Positions 45,964 through 55,625 of a stretch of 64,000 nt of DNA are shown piece by piece. The stretch comes from an uncultured Bacteroidaceae bacterium (GTDB lineage: Bacteria; Bacteroidota; Bacteroidia; Bacteroidales; Bacteroidaceae). The stretch lies in contig CAJOLW010000001.1 of assembly GCA_905235525.1 (NCBI GenBank), forward strand, positions 1 through 64,000, written 5' to 3'. The first letter of the stretch is position 1; every line of letters starts with the position of its first letter. Position numbers and translations under genes: made by a program. The notes under the pieces are model-generated. The model was not told the DNA's origin, made no database searches, and worked only from the letters and a program-made list of their open reading frames with translations.

Positions 45964-48183
45964 TTGACAAATAGATTGGAATACATTGATATACATAATC
46001 AACTCAGGGAGGGAAACCTTGCCGACACCTTGCCGCTGATTCGTCAGAAGGTGGCAGAGATGGGAAATTGGGAATTGTCAGAAAAGACGGAGAATCTCTG
46101 GACGACCTACCGACAGATGTTGCAGTTTATGCTGCAAGGGATGAATGATGCTCAAAGCACACGCATCCGTGCCAACATCTGCCATCAACTCTCCTTTGTG
46201 GCAAGTCGTCTAGAACGCTTGGAACGCATCAAGAACCACCCTGAAGAGAAGTATGTCAGCACCCGAAAGGAACTGAAAAACATCGCTTCCTTCGAAAATA
46301 TTGTCAATCATCTCGAATCGTTATCGCAAGAAATCAATGAGGTTGCCACTGACGAATTGCTGCGCGACACGGTCCGTCAGTATCGCATGGACAACCTCAA
46401 TGAACAGCACGAAACAGCCATGCAGCACCTGTTCAACTGGACATGGACGTGCGAGGTGTGGCAAAGCACCGACACGGAACAAGCCAACCGCATCATTTTC
46501 TCGGACAGCATCAGTGCCAACGACAAGGCGGTCTTCATCACCGCTGTCACCCTGTCACTTTTCGAGTTCATGGACATCGCTAAGGTGCTCTTCCTCCTGG
46601 ATTGCTACCTGGTGGAAGACGACATCGTGTCGCAACGTGCATTGGTGGGCTTCCTGCTTATTTTCCACCTCTTCTTTCCGAGCATCAAGGACAATCAGGA
46701 TTTGAGAGACCGATTGCGCATCTATAGCGACGATGCCACCTTCGTGCACGACCTCTATGCCACCATGATGCAATTGCAAATGAGTTGCACCACTGACAGC
46801 GTGACCTCCCGAATGCGCAACGACATCATGCCTGCGCTGATGAAGGGCGTGATGATGAGGAAAAAGCCTGAGCAGACGAATATAAACCCCGATGACTTCG
46901 CCAGAAACGGCGAGAATCCCGAATGGATGAACGATGAGAAGATGAACAAGAAGATGCACGAAATGGCTGAGATGCAACTCGATGGCGCCGATGTCTATTT
47001 CGCCTCCTTCTCCACGTTGAAGGGCTATTCGTTCTTCCATCAGATGCCCCACTGGTTCTACCCTTTCTCGCTGGACGACAATCACGCTCCCGAACTCAAG
47101 AACTTTGCAAGCGGGCATGTGAACAAGATCATCCGTCTCATCCTGAATGGAAGTCCTTTCTGCAACAGCGACAAATACTCACTCTGCTTCACATTCTCCA
47201 ATCTCGGCAACATGGCAGAAAGTGCCATTGAGGCACAAATCAGCAGTCAAATCCCCGGTGGAATGGACATGGACGAACTGGCTGAGAGTGCCGAACTGCA
47301 GAAACCGAAAAGGGCGGACATCCGTCGGCACTATGTGTTCGACCTCTACCGCTTTTACCATCTCTACCCCTACAAACAGCAATTCACCAATCCGTTCGTC
47401 CAGTTGAAAGAGCACCCCATCACTCCGTTCAGCAACCCATGGCTGGAGGAACTCTTAACAACCGACAAGGAGGAGATGGCACAATATGCCGATTTCCTGA
47501 TGCGGAAAGAATTCTATCAGGCAGCATTGGACATCTTCACCACACTTGCCGACAATGAGTTTGACGAAGCCTTGGCAAGCATCTGGCAAAAAATCGGTTT
47601 CTGCCATCAGAAACTGAACCACACCGAAGAAACCATCCACGCCTACACCGTTGCCAACAGCATCAAGCCAAACTCCAAGTGGACACTCAGCCATCTTGCC
47701 TCGCTGTGCTACTCTACAGGAAGGATGGAAGATGCAGCCAAGTATTACCAAGAACTGCTGGAAATCACCCCCGAGAGTCTGAAATATATGATGAATGCGG
47801 CACAATCGCTCATGCAATGCAACGAGCATGAAGCCGCACTCCCACTATTATATAAGGCTTCATTTCTCGACGAGGAATCACCATTGGTAAAACTCCTCTT
47901 GGCATGGTGTCTCATCGTATGTGGCAAAAAGGAAGATGCCATGAAACACATCTTCGAACTGCAAAGGGAAGAAACAGCCAGTGAAGACGCAAACATTCTC
48001 ATGGGCATCGTGCTACTCATCGATGGAAAAGTCAAAGAAGCCTATCAGCAACTTCGCCCCATCGCCAGCGAGAAGAACATGGCAGACTTGCGTCAGAAAC
48101 TCGACACGCTTCATCACCGCAAGTTGATAGAGCGCACCACCCTCACTCTTTTCATCGACGCACTGACGCTCAATATTGACTAA
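45964..48183 (+). CDS. Large TPR-containing protein
   Basis: A 739-residue, probably cytoplasmic protein without a signal peptide. The first 500 residues are helical and charged, with no family I recognise. Residues 500-700 contain TPR-like helix pairs (FYQAALDIFTTLADNEFDEA, ASIWQKIGFCHQKLNHTEET, EDAAKYYQELLEITPES), suggesting a protein-binding scaffold. The TTG at 45964 is the furthest start after the preceding stop; ATG 46060 is an alternative. A helicase gene follows after 14 nt, so the two may act together. Function is unknown. Confidence 0.75.
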   Translation: MTNRLEYIDIHNQLREGNLADTLPLIRQKVAEMGNWELSEKTENLWTTYRQMLQFMLQGMNDAQSTRIRANICHQLSFVASRLERLERIKNHPEEKYVSTRKELKNIASFENIVNHLESLSQEINEVATDELLRDTVRQYRMDNLNEQHETAMQHLFNWTWTCEVWQSTDTEQANRIIFSDSISANDKAVFITAVTLSLFEFMDIAKVLFLLDCYLVEDDIVSQRALVGFLLIFHLFFPSIKDNQDLRDRLRIYSDDATFVHDLYATMMQLQMSCTTDSVTSRMRNDIMPALMKGVMMRKKPEQTNINPDDFARNGENPEWMNDEKMNKKMHEMAEMQLDGADVYFASFSTLKGYSFFHQMPHWFYPFSLDDNHAPELKNFASGHVNKIIRLILNGSPFCNSDKYSLCFTFSNLGNMAESAIEAQISSQIPGGMDMDELAESAELQKPKRADIRRHYVFDLYRFYHLYPYKQQFTNPFVQLKEHPITPFSNPWLEELLTTDKEEMAQYADFLMRKEFYQAALDIFTTLADNEFDEALASIWQKIGFCHQKLNHTEETIHAYTVANSIKPNSKWTLSHLASLCYSTGRMEDAAKYYQELLEITPESLKYMMNAAQSLMQCNEHEAALPLLYKASFLDEESPLVKLLLAWCLIVCGKKEDAMKHIFELQREETASEDANILMGIVLLIDGKVKEAYQQLRPIASEKNMADLRQKLDTLHHRKLIERTTLTLFIDALTLNID

Positions 48184-48197
48184 CACACAGAAACGCC

Positions 48198-50150
48198 ATG
48201 CAAAACAGCACACTCTACTTGCAACGACTTCGCCAACTTCTCCAGATGGAATATGACTCGGAGAAGGAAGAGTTTCGTGTGCAGTCGGAAAAGATGGGCA
48301 TCAAGCGGAAGATTCATCGCGGCATCTGCTGGTATCCTGTCGAAGCAGGACGCAGTTACTACAACTCGCTGAACCAATTCGTCGTTGAAGTCGTGAAAAA
48401 AGACCACGAAGAGGATGAGGAGGACATTGAGCATTTGTTTGAGTATGGAAAGCCTGTGCAGTTCTTTTCCTTCCAGGCACAATACCTCAACGATGACATT
48501 AAGAACAAGTCAGACATTCAATACTACCCCTTCTCATCGACAGTTTCATACGTAGATGGCGACCGAATGGTGGTCACGCTACCCTCTTCGCAAGCACTCA
48601 TCGACTTGCAGAATGCGACAAATCTTGGCTTGCAACTTTACTTTGATGAAACTTCGTATAAGACTATGTTTCATGCACTTGACGATGCCATCAATGCGAA
48701 GAGCAATCGTTTGGCAGACTTGAAGGACATCTTTGCAGGGCAACTGAAACCAGAGAAGCGCACTTTCACACCTATCTCATTCCCTTGGCTGAACAAGACA
48801 CAGGAACAGGCTGTGAACGAAGTATTGTGGGCAAAGGATGTCGAAGTGGTGCATGGACCTCCCGGAACTGGAAAGACAACCACACTGGTTGAAGCCATCT
48901 ACGAGACGCTGCATCGTGAAACACAGGTGCTCGTGTGTGCTCAAAGCAACATGGCGGTCGATTGGATTAGCGAAAAACTCGTGGATCATGGTGTGCCCGT
49001 CCTTCGCATTGGCAACCCCTCGAGAGTGAACGACAAGATGCTCTCTTTCACCTACGAACGCAAATTCGAGAGCCATCCCGACTATCCCGAACTGTGGAGC
49101 ATCCGCAAGACCATCCGCCAAATCAAGGAGAACCGCAAGCGTGGCGACAACGTGCACCAAAAGATAGCACGTCTGCGCGACAGAGCCAACGAAATAGAAA
49201 TGGCCATCAATGCCCAACTCTTTGACGAGGCACGAGTGGTGGCATGCACCTTGGTAGGTTCAGCCAACAAACTCTTGGTGCGACATAAATTTTCCACCCT
49301 TTTTATTGACGAAGCGGCACAAGCGTTAGAGCCTGCATGCTGGATTGCCATTAGGCGTGCGTCGCGTGTCATCTTGGCGGGTGACCACCAACAACTTCCA
49401 CCCACCATCAAGTGTTACGAAGCCATGAAACAGGGCCTTGGAAAGACACTCATGGAACGGATTGTGGAGAACCAACCCGATGCTGTCACATTACTCAAAG
49501 TACAATACCGCATGAATGATGACATCATGAAGTTCTCCTCCGACTGGTTCTATCATGGCGCAGTCGAGTCGGACGAAAGTGTCAGGCATCGTTCTGTGCT
49601 CGACTTTGAACATTCCATTCAATGGATAGACGGCAACGAAATATTGCAGCAGGTGAACGAGGATTTGAAAGAAACGGAAAGGCTTGAAATAGATTTCTCC
49701 GAACAATTCATTGGTGAGAATCATGGACGCATCAACAAGGCGGAAGCAGAACTGGTGCTTTCTACACTCAAGAATTACATAGAAAAAATCGGCAAAGAGC
49801 GTTTCCTTGCCGAACGGCTTGATGTGGGCATCATCTCCCCTTATAAGGTGCAGACACAATACCTCCGACAGCAAATCCGCAAGCGTGAGGAGTTCCGTCC
49901 TTTCCGACAGGTCATCAGCGTCAACACTGTCGATGGGTTTCAGGGACAAGAACGTGACATCATTCTCATTAGCCTTGTGCGCAGCAACGACAACGGACAG
50001 ATTGGCTTCCTCTCCGACCTCCGCCGCATGAATGTCGCCATGACTCGTGCCCGCATGAAACTCATCATCTTTGGCGACAAAGCCACCCTCCAACATCATG
50101 CTTTCTATCGGAAACTCATCCAGTATGTGGAAAGGTTGAAGGGAGAATGA
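48198..50150 (+). CDS. Superfamily 1B DNA/RNA helicase (Upf1/IGHMBP2-like)
   Basis: A 650-residue ATP-dependent helicase. Walker A is VHGPPGTGKTTTLVEA near residue 218, Walker B FIDEAAQALEP, motif III LAGDHQQLPPT, motif IV-like LKVQYRMNDDI, and motifs V/VI VNTVDGFQGQERDIILISLVR and RRMNVAMTRARMKLIIFG. The N-terminal 200 residues form a beta-barrel-like region (GICWYPVEAGRSYYNSLNQ) as in this family. It probably unwinds nucleic acid 5' to 3', though the substrate is unknown. It is coupled to the TPR gene upstream. Confidence 0.9.
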   Translation: MQNSTLYLQRLRQLLQMEYDSEKEEFRVQSEKMGIKRKIHRGICWYPVEAGRSYYNSLNQFVVEVVKKDHEEDEEDIEHLFEYGKPVQFFSFQAQYLNDDIKNKSDIQYYPFSSTVSYVDGDRMVVTLPSSQALIDLQNATNLGLQLYFDETSYKTMFHALDDAINAKSNRLADLKDIFAGQLKPEKRTFTPISFPWLNKTQEQAVNEVLWAKDVEVVHGPPGTGKTTTLVEAIYETLHRETQVLVCAQSNMAVDWISEKLVDHGVPVLRIGNPSRVNDKMLSFTYERKFESHPDYPELWSIRKTIRQIKENRKRGDNVHQKIARLRDRANEIEMAINAQLFDEARVVACTLVGSANKLLVRHKFSTLFIDEAAQALEPACWIAIRRASRVILAGDHQQLPPTIKCYEAMKQGLGKTLMERIVENQPDAVTLLKVQYRMNDDIMKFSSDWFYHGAVESDESVRHRSVLDFEHSIQWIDGNEILQQVNEDLKETERLEIDFSEQFIGENHGRINKAEAELVLSTLKNYIEKIGKERFLAERLDVGIISPYKVQTQYLRQQIRKREEFRPFRQVISVNTVDGFQGQERDIILISLVRSNDNGQIGFLSDLRRMNVAMTRARMKLIIFGDKATLQHHAFYRKLIQYVERLKGE

Positions 50151-50179
50151 ATTCCATCTCCAACTTTTTTCAGAAAAAG

Positions 50180-50242
50180 CGTACCCCTCGGCTACGAAGT
50201 GCCGTACCCCTCGACTACGGCAAGGTGTACCCCTCGGCTACG
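50180..50242. repeat. Three-unit 23-bp periodic repeat, second locus
   Basis: Units of the form CGTACCCCTCGGCTACG start at 50180, 50203 and 50226, exactly 23 bp apart, all in one orientation and each with a 6-nt spacer. The family is shared with 22536-22598. Confidence 0.8.
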
Positions 50243-50256
50243 CTCTTATGCCACAA

Positions 50257-50289
50257 CAAAAAAAGGAATCCTTTGATGGATTCCTTTTT
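50257..50289. terminator. Bidirectional terminator between helicase and tRNA genes
   Basis: GGAATCC-6 nt-GGATTCC (50265-50271 with 50278-50284), flanked by A-run and T-run, works in both directions: for the helicase gene and for the minus-strand tRNA cluster. Confidence 0.85.
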
Positions 50290-50300
50290 GTGGTTCTTTG

Positions 50301-50372
50301 TAGCGCCTACGAGAATCGAACTCGTGTTCCATGCGTGAGAGGCATGTGTCCTAGCCGCTAGACGAAAGCGCC
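50301..50372 (-). tRNA. tRNA-Glu (anticodon CTC)
   Basis: The 72-nt cloverleaf starts GGCGCTTTCGTCTAGCGGC on the minus strand. The anticodon arm is CATGC-CTCTCAC-GCATG, anticodon CTC. The T-arm is ACGAG-TTCGATT-CTCGT. It is a copy of the gene at 50413. Confidence 0.95.
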
Positions 50373-50412
50373 CTGGTTGCCCTGTTAAGGGCTAATGATT
50401 CCGAAGTTTTAG

Positions 50413-50484
50413 TAGCGCCTACGAGAATCGAACTCGTGTTCCATGCGTGAGAGGCATGTGTCCTAGCCGCTAGACGAAAGCGCC
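50413..50484 (-). tRNA. tRNA-Glu (anticodon CTC), second copy
   Basis: Identical in sequence to the gene at 50301 and 40 nt upstream of it in the same transcript direction. The CCA end is not encoded. Confidence 0.95.
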
Positions 50485-50501
50485 ATCAGAAACAAAGGTG
50501 G

Positions 50502-50588
50502 CGGAAGGAGGGGGATTCGAACCCCCGGTACGGTAACCCGTACGTCAGTTTAGCAAACTGGTGGTTTCAGCCACTCACCCATCCTTCC
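50502..50588 (-). tRNA. tRNA-Ser (anticodon GCT)
   Basis: An 87-nt class II tRNA with the long variable arm of serine tRNAs. The acceptor is GGAAGGA/TCCTTCC, and the anticodon loop TTTGCTAAA reads AGC/AGT codons. It is the first gene of the three-tRNA cluster. Confidence 0.95.
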
Positions 50589-50665
50589 GGAACCGTGTGT
50601 TCTGAATTGCTCCGACAAAGTGCATTTCTCCTTTGCTAAAGGTGCTCCTTTGTCTTTTGCGAGTG

Positions 50666-50696
50666 CAAAGGTAGCACAATTTTCGGACACTACAAA
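50666..50696 (-). promoter_or_regulatory. Promoter of the tRNA-Ser/Glu/Glu cluster
   Basis: On the minus strand TTTG (50693-50696) and TACCTTTG (50666-50673) are 19 nt apart. It is divergent to the mazG promoter. Confidence 0.7.
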
Positions 50697-50717
50697 ATAA
50701 AATTGAGGAAAAAATCG

Positions 50718-50725
50718 TACCTTTG
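50718..50725 (+). promoter_or_regulatory. -7 box of mazG
   Basis: TACCTTTG lies 40 nt before the mazG start and rules out an in-frame ATG at 50703 as the start. No clear -33 box is seen. Confidence 0.5.
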
Positions 50726-50765
50726 CGGAAAATTTGTGCTACACATTATATATAATAAGAGAAAT

Positions 50766-51584
50766 ATGCATACAAGACAAGAGAAGATGGAGGCTTTCGG
50801 ACGTTTGCTCGACGTGATGGACGACCTCCGTGAGAAGTGCCCGTGGGACAGGAAGCAGACGAATGAGTCGCTGCGCCCCAACACGATTGAGGAAACTTAC
50901 GAACTCTGTGATGCCCTCATGAAGGAGGACAACCTCAATATCTGCAAGGAACTCGGCGATGTGCTCCTGCATATCGTTTTCTACTCGAAGATTGGCGAAG
51001 AGAAAGGGGCATTCGATGTGGCTGACGTGTGCCATAAACTGTGCGACAAACTCATCTTCCGTCACCCCCATGTGTATGGCGATGCGGTGGCAAACACGGC
51101 TGGCGAAGTGGTGCAGACATGGGAACAAATCAAGACGAAGGAGAAGGATGGCAACAAGACCGTCCTCTCTGGTGTACCCGATGCACTCCCCTCTCTCATC
51201 AAGGCATACCGCATACAGGACAAGGCCCGCAACGTGGGTTTCGATTGGGAGGAACGCCGCGACGTGTGGAAGAAGGTGAAGGAGGAAATCACCGAATTTG
51301 AAGCGGAAGTGGAAACGCTCTACAACAATGCGGAGACAGATGAAGCCAAAGCAGCCGCCAAGCAACACGCCACCGAAGAGTTTGGAGATGTGATGTTCAG
51401 CCTGATCAACGCTGCCCGACTCTACAAAATCAACCCAGATAATGCCCTCGAACACACCAACCAGAAGTTCATCCACCGCTTCAACTATGTGGAAGCCAAG
51501 GCAAAAGAAAAAGGTCAGGACTTGAAAGACCTAACCTTGGAACAAATGGATGCTTGGTGGAACGAAGCAAAGACAGCGGAGTGA
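50766..51584 (+). CDS. mazG: Nucleoside triphosphate pyrophosphohydrolase
   Basis: MazG hydrolyses NTPs/dNTPs to the monophosphate and PPi, clearing abnormal nucleotides or adjusting (p)ppGpp-related stress. The N-terminal repeat has LREKCPWDRKQTNESLRPNTIEETYEL and the metal-binding EExxE-ExxD pattern; the second half has TEEFGDVMFSLINAAR. The length of 272 residues is normal for the two-domain form. It converges on metH with a 19-nt gap. Confidence 0.95.
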   Translation: MHTRQEKMEAFGRLLDVMDDLREKCPWDRKQTNESLRPNTIEETYELCDALMKEDNLNICKELGDVLLHIVFYSKIGEEKGAFDVADVCHKLCDKLIFRHPHVYGDAVANTAGEVVQTWEQIKTKEKDGNKTVLSGVPDALPSLIKAYRIQDKARNVGFDWEERRDVWKKVKEEITEFEAEVETLYNNAETDEAKAAAKQHATEEFGDVMFSLINAARLYKINPDNALEHTNQKFIHRFNYVEAKAKEKGQDLKDLTLEQMDAWWNEAKTAE

Positions 51585-51603
51585 AAAACACTCGACGTCA
51601 AGG

Positions 51604-54374
51604 TCATTCGAAGTATTTCGGTTTTCTTTGACGTGCCTCTTCCAGGCTCACCATGCCGGACTTCTCATCTGATTGTTCAGAGCGGAGTTCGGCATATTTC
51701 TTGTCCAATTCATCGGTCAATTCGGCTCTTGTGGCAGGATTGAGCAGACGAGCACTGGCAATTACGTTCTGCGAGGCATCTTTCATCCAGAGGACAGGAC
51801 CATGATAGACAGGCGCAATCTTCAAGGCCGTGTGGAGTTCGCTGGTCGTCGCACCACCAATCATGATGGGGATGTTGGCACCCCGCTCTTCAAGAGCACG
51901 AGCCACATTCACCATCTCCTCCAACGAGGGAGTGATAAGACCAGAAAGCCCGATAATATCGACCTTTTCTTCGATGGCTTTATCCACAATCGTTTCGGTA
52001 GGCACCATCACACCAAGGTCAATGATTTCGTAGTTGTTGCAGGCAAGGATGACACTCACGATGCCAATGTCATGCACATCGCCTTTCACCGTTGCCAACA
52101 GCACTTTTCCAGCCTTCTGTGCCCCCTCCGAACGACTTGCCTCAATCAGCGGTTGGAGAATGCCTACCGCCTTCTTCATTGTTCTTGCCGTCTTCACCAC
52201 TTGCGGAAGGAACATCTTGCCGCTGCCGAACAATTCACCCACCGTATTCATCGCATCCATCAGCGGGCCTTCGATAATCTTCACAGGGTTGTCGTACAGT
52301 TTCGTCGCTTCGTCCAAATCGACCTCCAGATAGTCGCCAACACCCTTCACCAAAGCATGCTTCAGTCGTTCCTCCACCGTGCCGTTTCGCCAATCGTCAG
52401 CCGAACTTTTTGATAAAACACCACCATTTTTAAGTGCCTCCTTTTCAGCATCTTTCTCCTCCTTAATTCGCGCGGCAATTTCAATCAGCCTCTCCGTCGC
52501 AGAGATTTCACTTCCTCCCCGTGGAGTGCGATTGAGCAGCACATCATCGATGGCAGTCAGCACATCATCAGGAATATCGCTGTAGAGCACTTGAGTGGCA
52601 GGATTGACAATGCCCATGTCCTGACCCACCGCAATGGTGTGGTAAAGGAAAACCGCATGCATCGCCTCACGGATGTAGTTGTTGCCTCGGAATGAGAAAG
52701 AAAGGTTGCTGATACCACCCGACACATGCGCACCCGGCAAGTGCGAATCCACTCAGTGGCACGGATGAAGTCAAGTCCGTAGTTGTTGTGCTCCTCCATA
52801 CCCGTCGCCACCGCCAACACGTTAGGGTCGAAAATGATGTCGAGCGGATTGAAACCCACCTCGTCCACCAAAAGATGATAGGCACGTTCACAGATTTCTA
52901 TCTTCCTTTCATAGGTAGTTGCCTGTCCTTGTTCGTCAAACGCCATCACCACCGTTGCAGCACCCAACCGTTTGATTTCCCGTGCTTTTTCGAGAAACTT
53001 TTCCACCCCTTCTTTCAGTGAAATGCTGTTAACGATACTCTTGCCCTGCACACACTTCAACCCAGCCGTGATCACCTCCCAATCGCTGGAGTCAATCATC
53101 ACAGGCACCTTTGAAATGTCGGGGTCACTCATCAAAAGATTCAGGAACGTCACCATCTCCTTCTTCGCATCCAGCAATCCGTCATCCATGTTGATGTCGA
53201 TGACGAGCGCCCCATCCTCCACCTGCTTTCTGGCAATGGAAAGTGCTTCTTCGTAATTCTTTTCGTTGATGAGACGGAGGAACTTGCGCGAACCCGCCAC
53301 ATTGCAGCGTTCACCCACATTCACAAAACGACGTTCAGGCGTGAGTTCCAGCAATTCAAGACCGCTCAACCACATGTTCTTCGGTTTCTCCACAGGCACA
53401 TGCGGCTTTTTCCCCTCCACAAGGGCTGGATACCGTTCAATGAACTTCTCCGTCGTTCCACAACAACCACCCAAGATGTTGACCAGTCCCTCTTCCACAT
53501 ATTCCTTCACCTGCTCAGCCATCATATCGGGTGTCTGGTCATAAAGTCCCAACGAATTGGGCAGACCAGCATTGGGATGCGCCGAGATATAATAAGGTGC
53601 CTTCTCTGCCAACAACTTCAGGATGGGTTTCAGTTGACGTGCCCCAAACGAACAATTCAATCCGATAGAAAAGATGTCGGCATGCTGTACACTCGCCAAG
53701 AAAGCCTCCAACGTCTGTCCTGAAAGTGTACGACCAGCCGTGTCGCTCACCGTGATGGAAAGCATCAGCGGCACCCGCTTTTTAGTCGATTCCATCGCCT
53801 TTTCTGCCGCATAAATGGCAGCCTTGGCATTGAGCGAATCAAAGATGGTCTCGATGAGCAAGGCATCCACCCCCCCCTCAATGAGGGCTTCCATCTGCTC
53901 CACGTAGGCATCCAGCAGTTCGTCATAAGTGAGGCTTCGCAAAGCAGGATTATTCACATCGGGCGAGATGCTCAGCGTCTTGTTCGTGGGACCCACATCG
54001 CCCAACACAAAACGCGGTTTCATCGGTGTTTTTCGAGAGTATTCATCCGCCAACTGACGGGCAATCTTCGCACCAGCCAAGTTCATCTCACGGCAATACC
54101 TCTCCACGTTGTAGTCAGCCATCGACACCCGTTGCGAAGAGAAGGTGCAAGTCGTAATCAAGTCAGCCCCAGCCTCCAGATACTTCCGATGAATGTCGGC
54201 AATCACGTCAGGACGGGTCAAGCAGAGGATGTCGTTGTTACCCTTCATCAGCCCCGGCACATCCTTGAACCGTTCACCTCTGAAGTCCTCCTCCTGCAAT
54301 CCGTACCGCTGAATCATGGTGCCCATCGCACCGTCCAGAATCAGTATTTTGTGTTTGATGATGTCGTGTATCAT
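51604..54374 (-). pseudogene. metH: Methionine synthase (B12-dependent), frameshifted, no reactivation domain
   Basis: MetH methylates homocysteine using methyltetrahydrofolate and cobalamin. The first part (54374 to about 52745) encodes the homocysteine domain (ILDGAMGTMIQRYGLQ, zinc-site Cys in GGCCGTT) and the folate domain. The frame then shifts at about 52740-52750 after ATEWIRT. The second part (to 51604) holds the cobalamin cap and B12 domain ([25 protein letters not shown]). DVHDIG lacks the usual following Lys-Asn. The joined length of about 920 residues stops before the AdoMet reactivation domain. The gene overlaps smpB by 4 nt. It may be an error, pseudogene or recoded gene. Confidence 0.85.
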
Positions 54375-54847
54375 AATCTCATTTTCTTTGCCCTGTCCAT
54401 TTCCCTTCTGTCCTCCTTCTCCTTCAACGTCTGTCGCTTGTCATACTCCTTCTTGCCTCGTGCCAACGCGATGACCAGTTTAGCCAAGCCCTTCTCGTTG
54501 ATGAACAGTCGGACAGGCACGATGGTGAAGCCCGGTGCCTTCGTGTCCTCCTGCAAGTTGCGGATTTCCTTTCGGTTCAAGAGCAGTTTCCGTTCCCTGC
54601 GCTCCACATGGTTATTGTAAGAGCCCTCCGAATAGAGCGCCACATACATGTTCTTCACCCATATCTCACCATTATTGATATAGCAATAGGTGTCCACCAG
54701 ACTTGCCTTGCCAGCACGGATGCTCTTGATTTCCGTGCCCGTCAACACAATTCCAGCCGTGAAAGTGTCGATGAATTCGTAGTCAAACGACGCCCTCTTG
54801 TTCTTGATGTTCACCTGCTGCGGTTTCGTTATCTTATTCTTAACCAT
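54371..54847 (-). CDS. smpB: SsrA-binding protein
   Basis: SmpB binds tmRNA and enters stalled ribosomes to start trans-translation. [27 protein letters not shown] is the conserved beta-barrel start, followed by [17 protein letters not shown] and the basic C-terminal tail ([17 protein letters not shown]) that reaches into the mRNA channel. The length is 158 residues. I chose the start at 54847. Its stop overlaps the metH start as ATGA, suggesting coupled translation. Confidence 0.97.
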   Translation of the reverse strand: MVKNKITKPQQVNIKNKRASFDYEFIDTFTAGIVLTGTEIKSIRAGKASLVDTYCYINNGEIWVKNMYVALYSEGSYNNHVERRERKLLLNRKEIRNLQEDTKAPGFTIVPVRLFINEKGLAKLVIALARGKKEYDKRQTLKEKEDRREMDRAKKMRL

Positions 54848-54851
54848 AATC

Positions 54852-55340
54852 TTACAAATACTTATCCAAATTCTCCACAATCATCTTCGCCACCGCTGGG
54901 GTCACCTCCTCCTGATGTTCGTCCAAAAAGTCATCCCCCAACTCGTTCAGTTCCTCTAACTGCTCATACAGTGCCATGAACTCCTCATCGCTCATATCCT
55001 GCGAGAGTTCCTCCAGATGCTTGTGGTACTCCTTCTTCACCTCATACAACAACTTCGAAAACTCCTTCATCCCCCACTCCTTCTTCACCACCATCGGGAA
55101 CGGTCCTTCCAACACATACGGCGCATATCCATTCAGGATCAACTGAATGAAACCGCCCTCCATCACCTCGTAACGGTAGCACAGCACCGCATGTTGTTCC
55201 GCACTCAGCATATCCATGTTCTCGGCAGTCAATCCACCGCCAATCGCCGCCAGATACCCATCCGTCACCCATTCGATGAACGCAATGCCATCCAGCGTTT
55301 CATACTTTTCCCGTGCCTCTTGCTTGTCTAAATGTACCAT
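54852..55340 (-). CDS. DMP19/DUF4375-like protein
   Basis: A 162-residue acidic, mainly helical cytoplasmic protein. The segment [21 protein letters not shown] resembles the GG-Q-NG core of the DMP19 (DUF4375) family. The C-terminus is Glu/Asp-rich ([18 protein letters not shown]). DMP19 is known as a DNA-mimic protein in Neisseria, but the function of Bacteroidales members is unknown. It is the first gene of a unit with smpB and metH (4-nt gap). The start at 55340 lies downstream of a -7 box. Confidence 0.65.
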   Translation of the reverse strand: MVHLDKQEAREKYETLDGIAFIEWVTDGYLAAIGGGLTAENMDMLSAEQHAVLCYRYEVMEGGFIQLILNGYAPYVLEGPFPMVVKKEWGMKEFSKLLYEVKKEYHKHLEELSQDMSDEEFMALYEQLEELNELGDDFLDEHQEEVTPAVAKMIVENLDKYL

Positions 55341-55358
55341 TCTGTTGCTTTTAGGGTG

Positions 55359-55366
55359 CAAAGATA
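55359..55366 (-). promoter_or_regulatory. -7 box of the DMP19-smpB-metH unit
   Basis: TATCTTTG on the minus strand, 19 nt before the first start codon. The -33 region is unclear. Confidence 0.5.
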
Positions 55367-55554
55367 GTGAAAATTCGGGGTAAATTTAGAACAGTAAGTA
55401 AAAACTTCTCATTTACTCAAAAAAATTTACTCCGAATTTACCTTCCGAGACTGTGCGAAGCACACAAAAAGGTCAAATGGAAATCTCGCAAAATTAGTGT
55501 TTTTTTCAAAACTTGCTTGTGGGGGCGATTTTTTGCAGTTAATTCCTCGAAAAA

Positions 55555-55585
55555 TTGGTGCGATGCAGAAAATGCGGTACATTTG
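55555..55585 (+). promoter_or_regulatory. Promoter of the lipoprotein gene at 55626
   Basis: TTG (55555-55557) and TACATTTG (55578-55585) are 20 nt apart. The leader is about 34 nt. Confidence 0.7.
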
Positions 55586-55625
55586 CAACTACTTTTACTA
55601 CACGAAAACTAAAAACCTAAAGACA

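Noticed and set aside
54375-55360. Cobalamin or SAM riboswitch controlling metH
   Set aside because: metH is third in its unit behind smpB with a 4-nt overlap, and no riboswitch core is seen upstream of the first gene.
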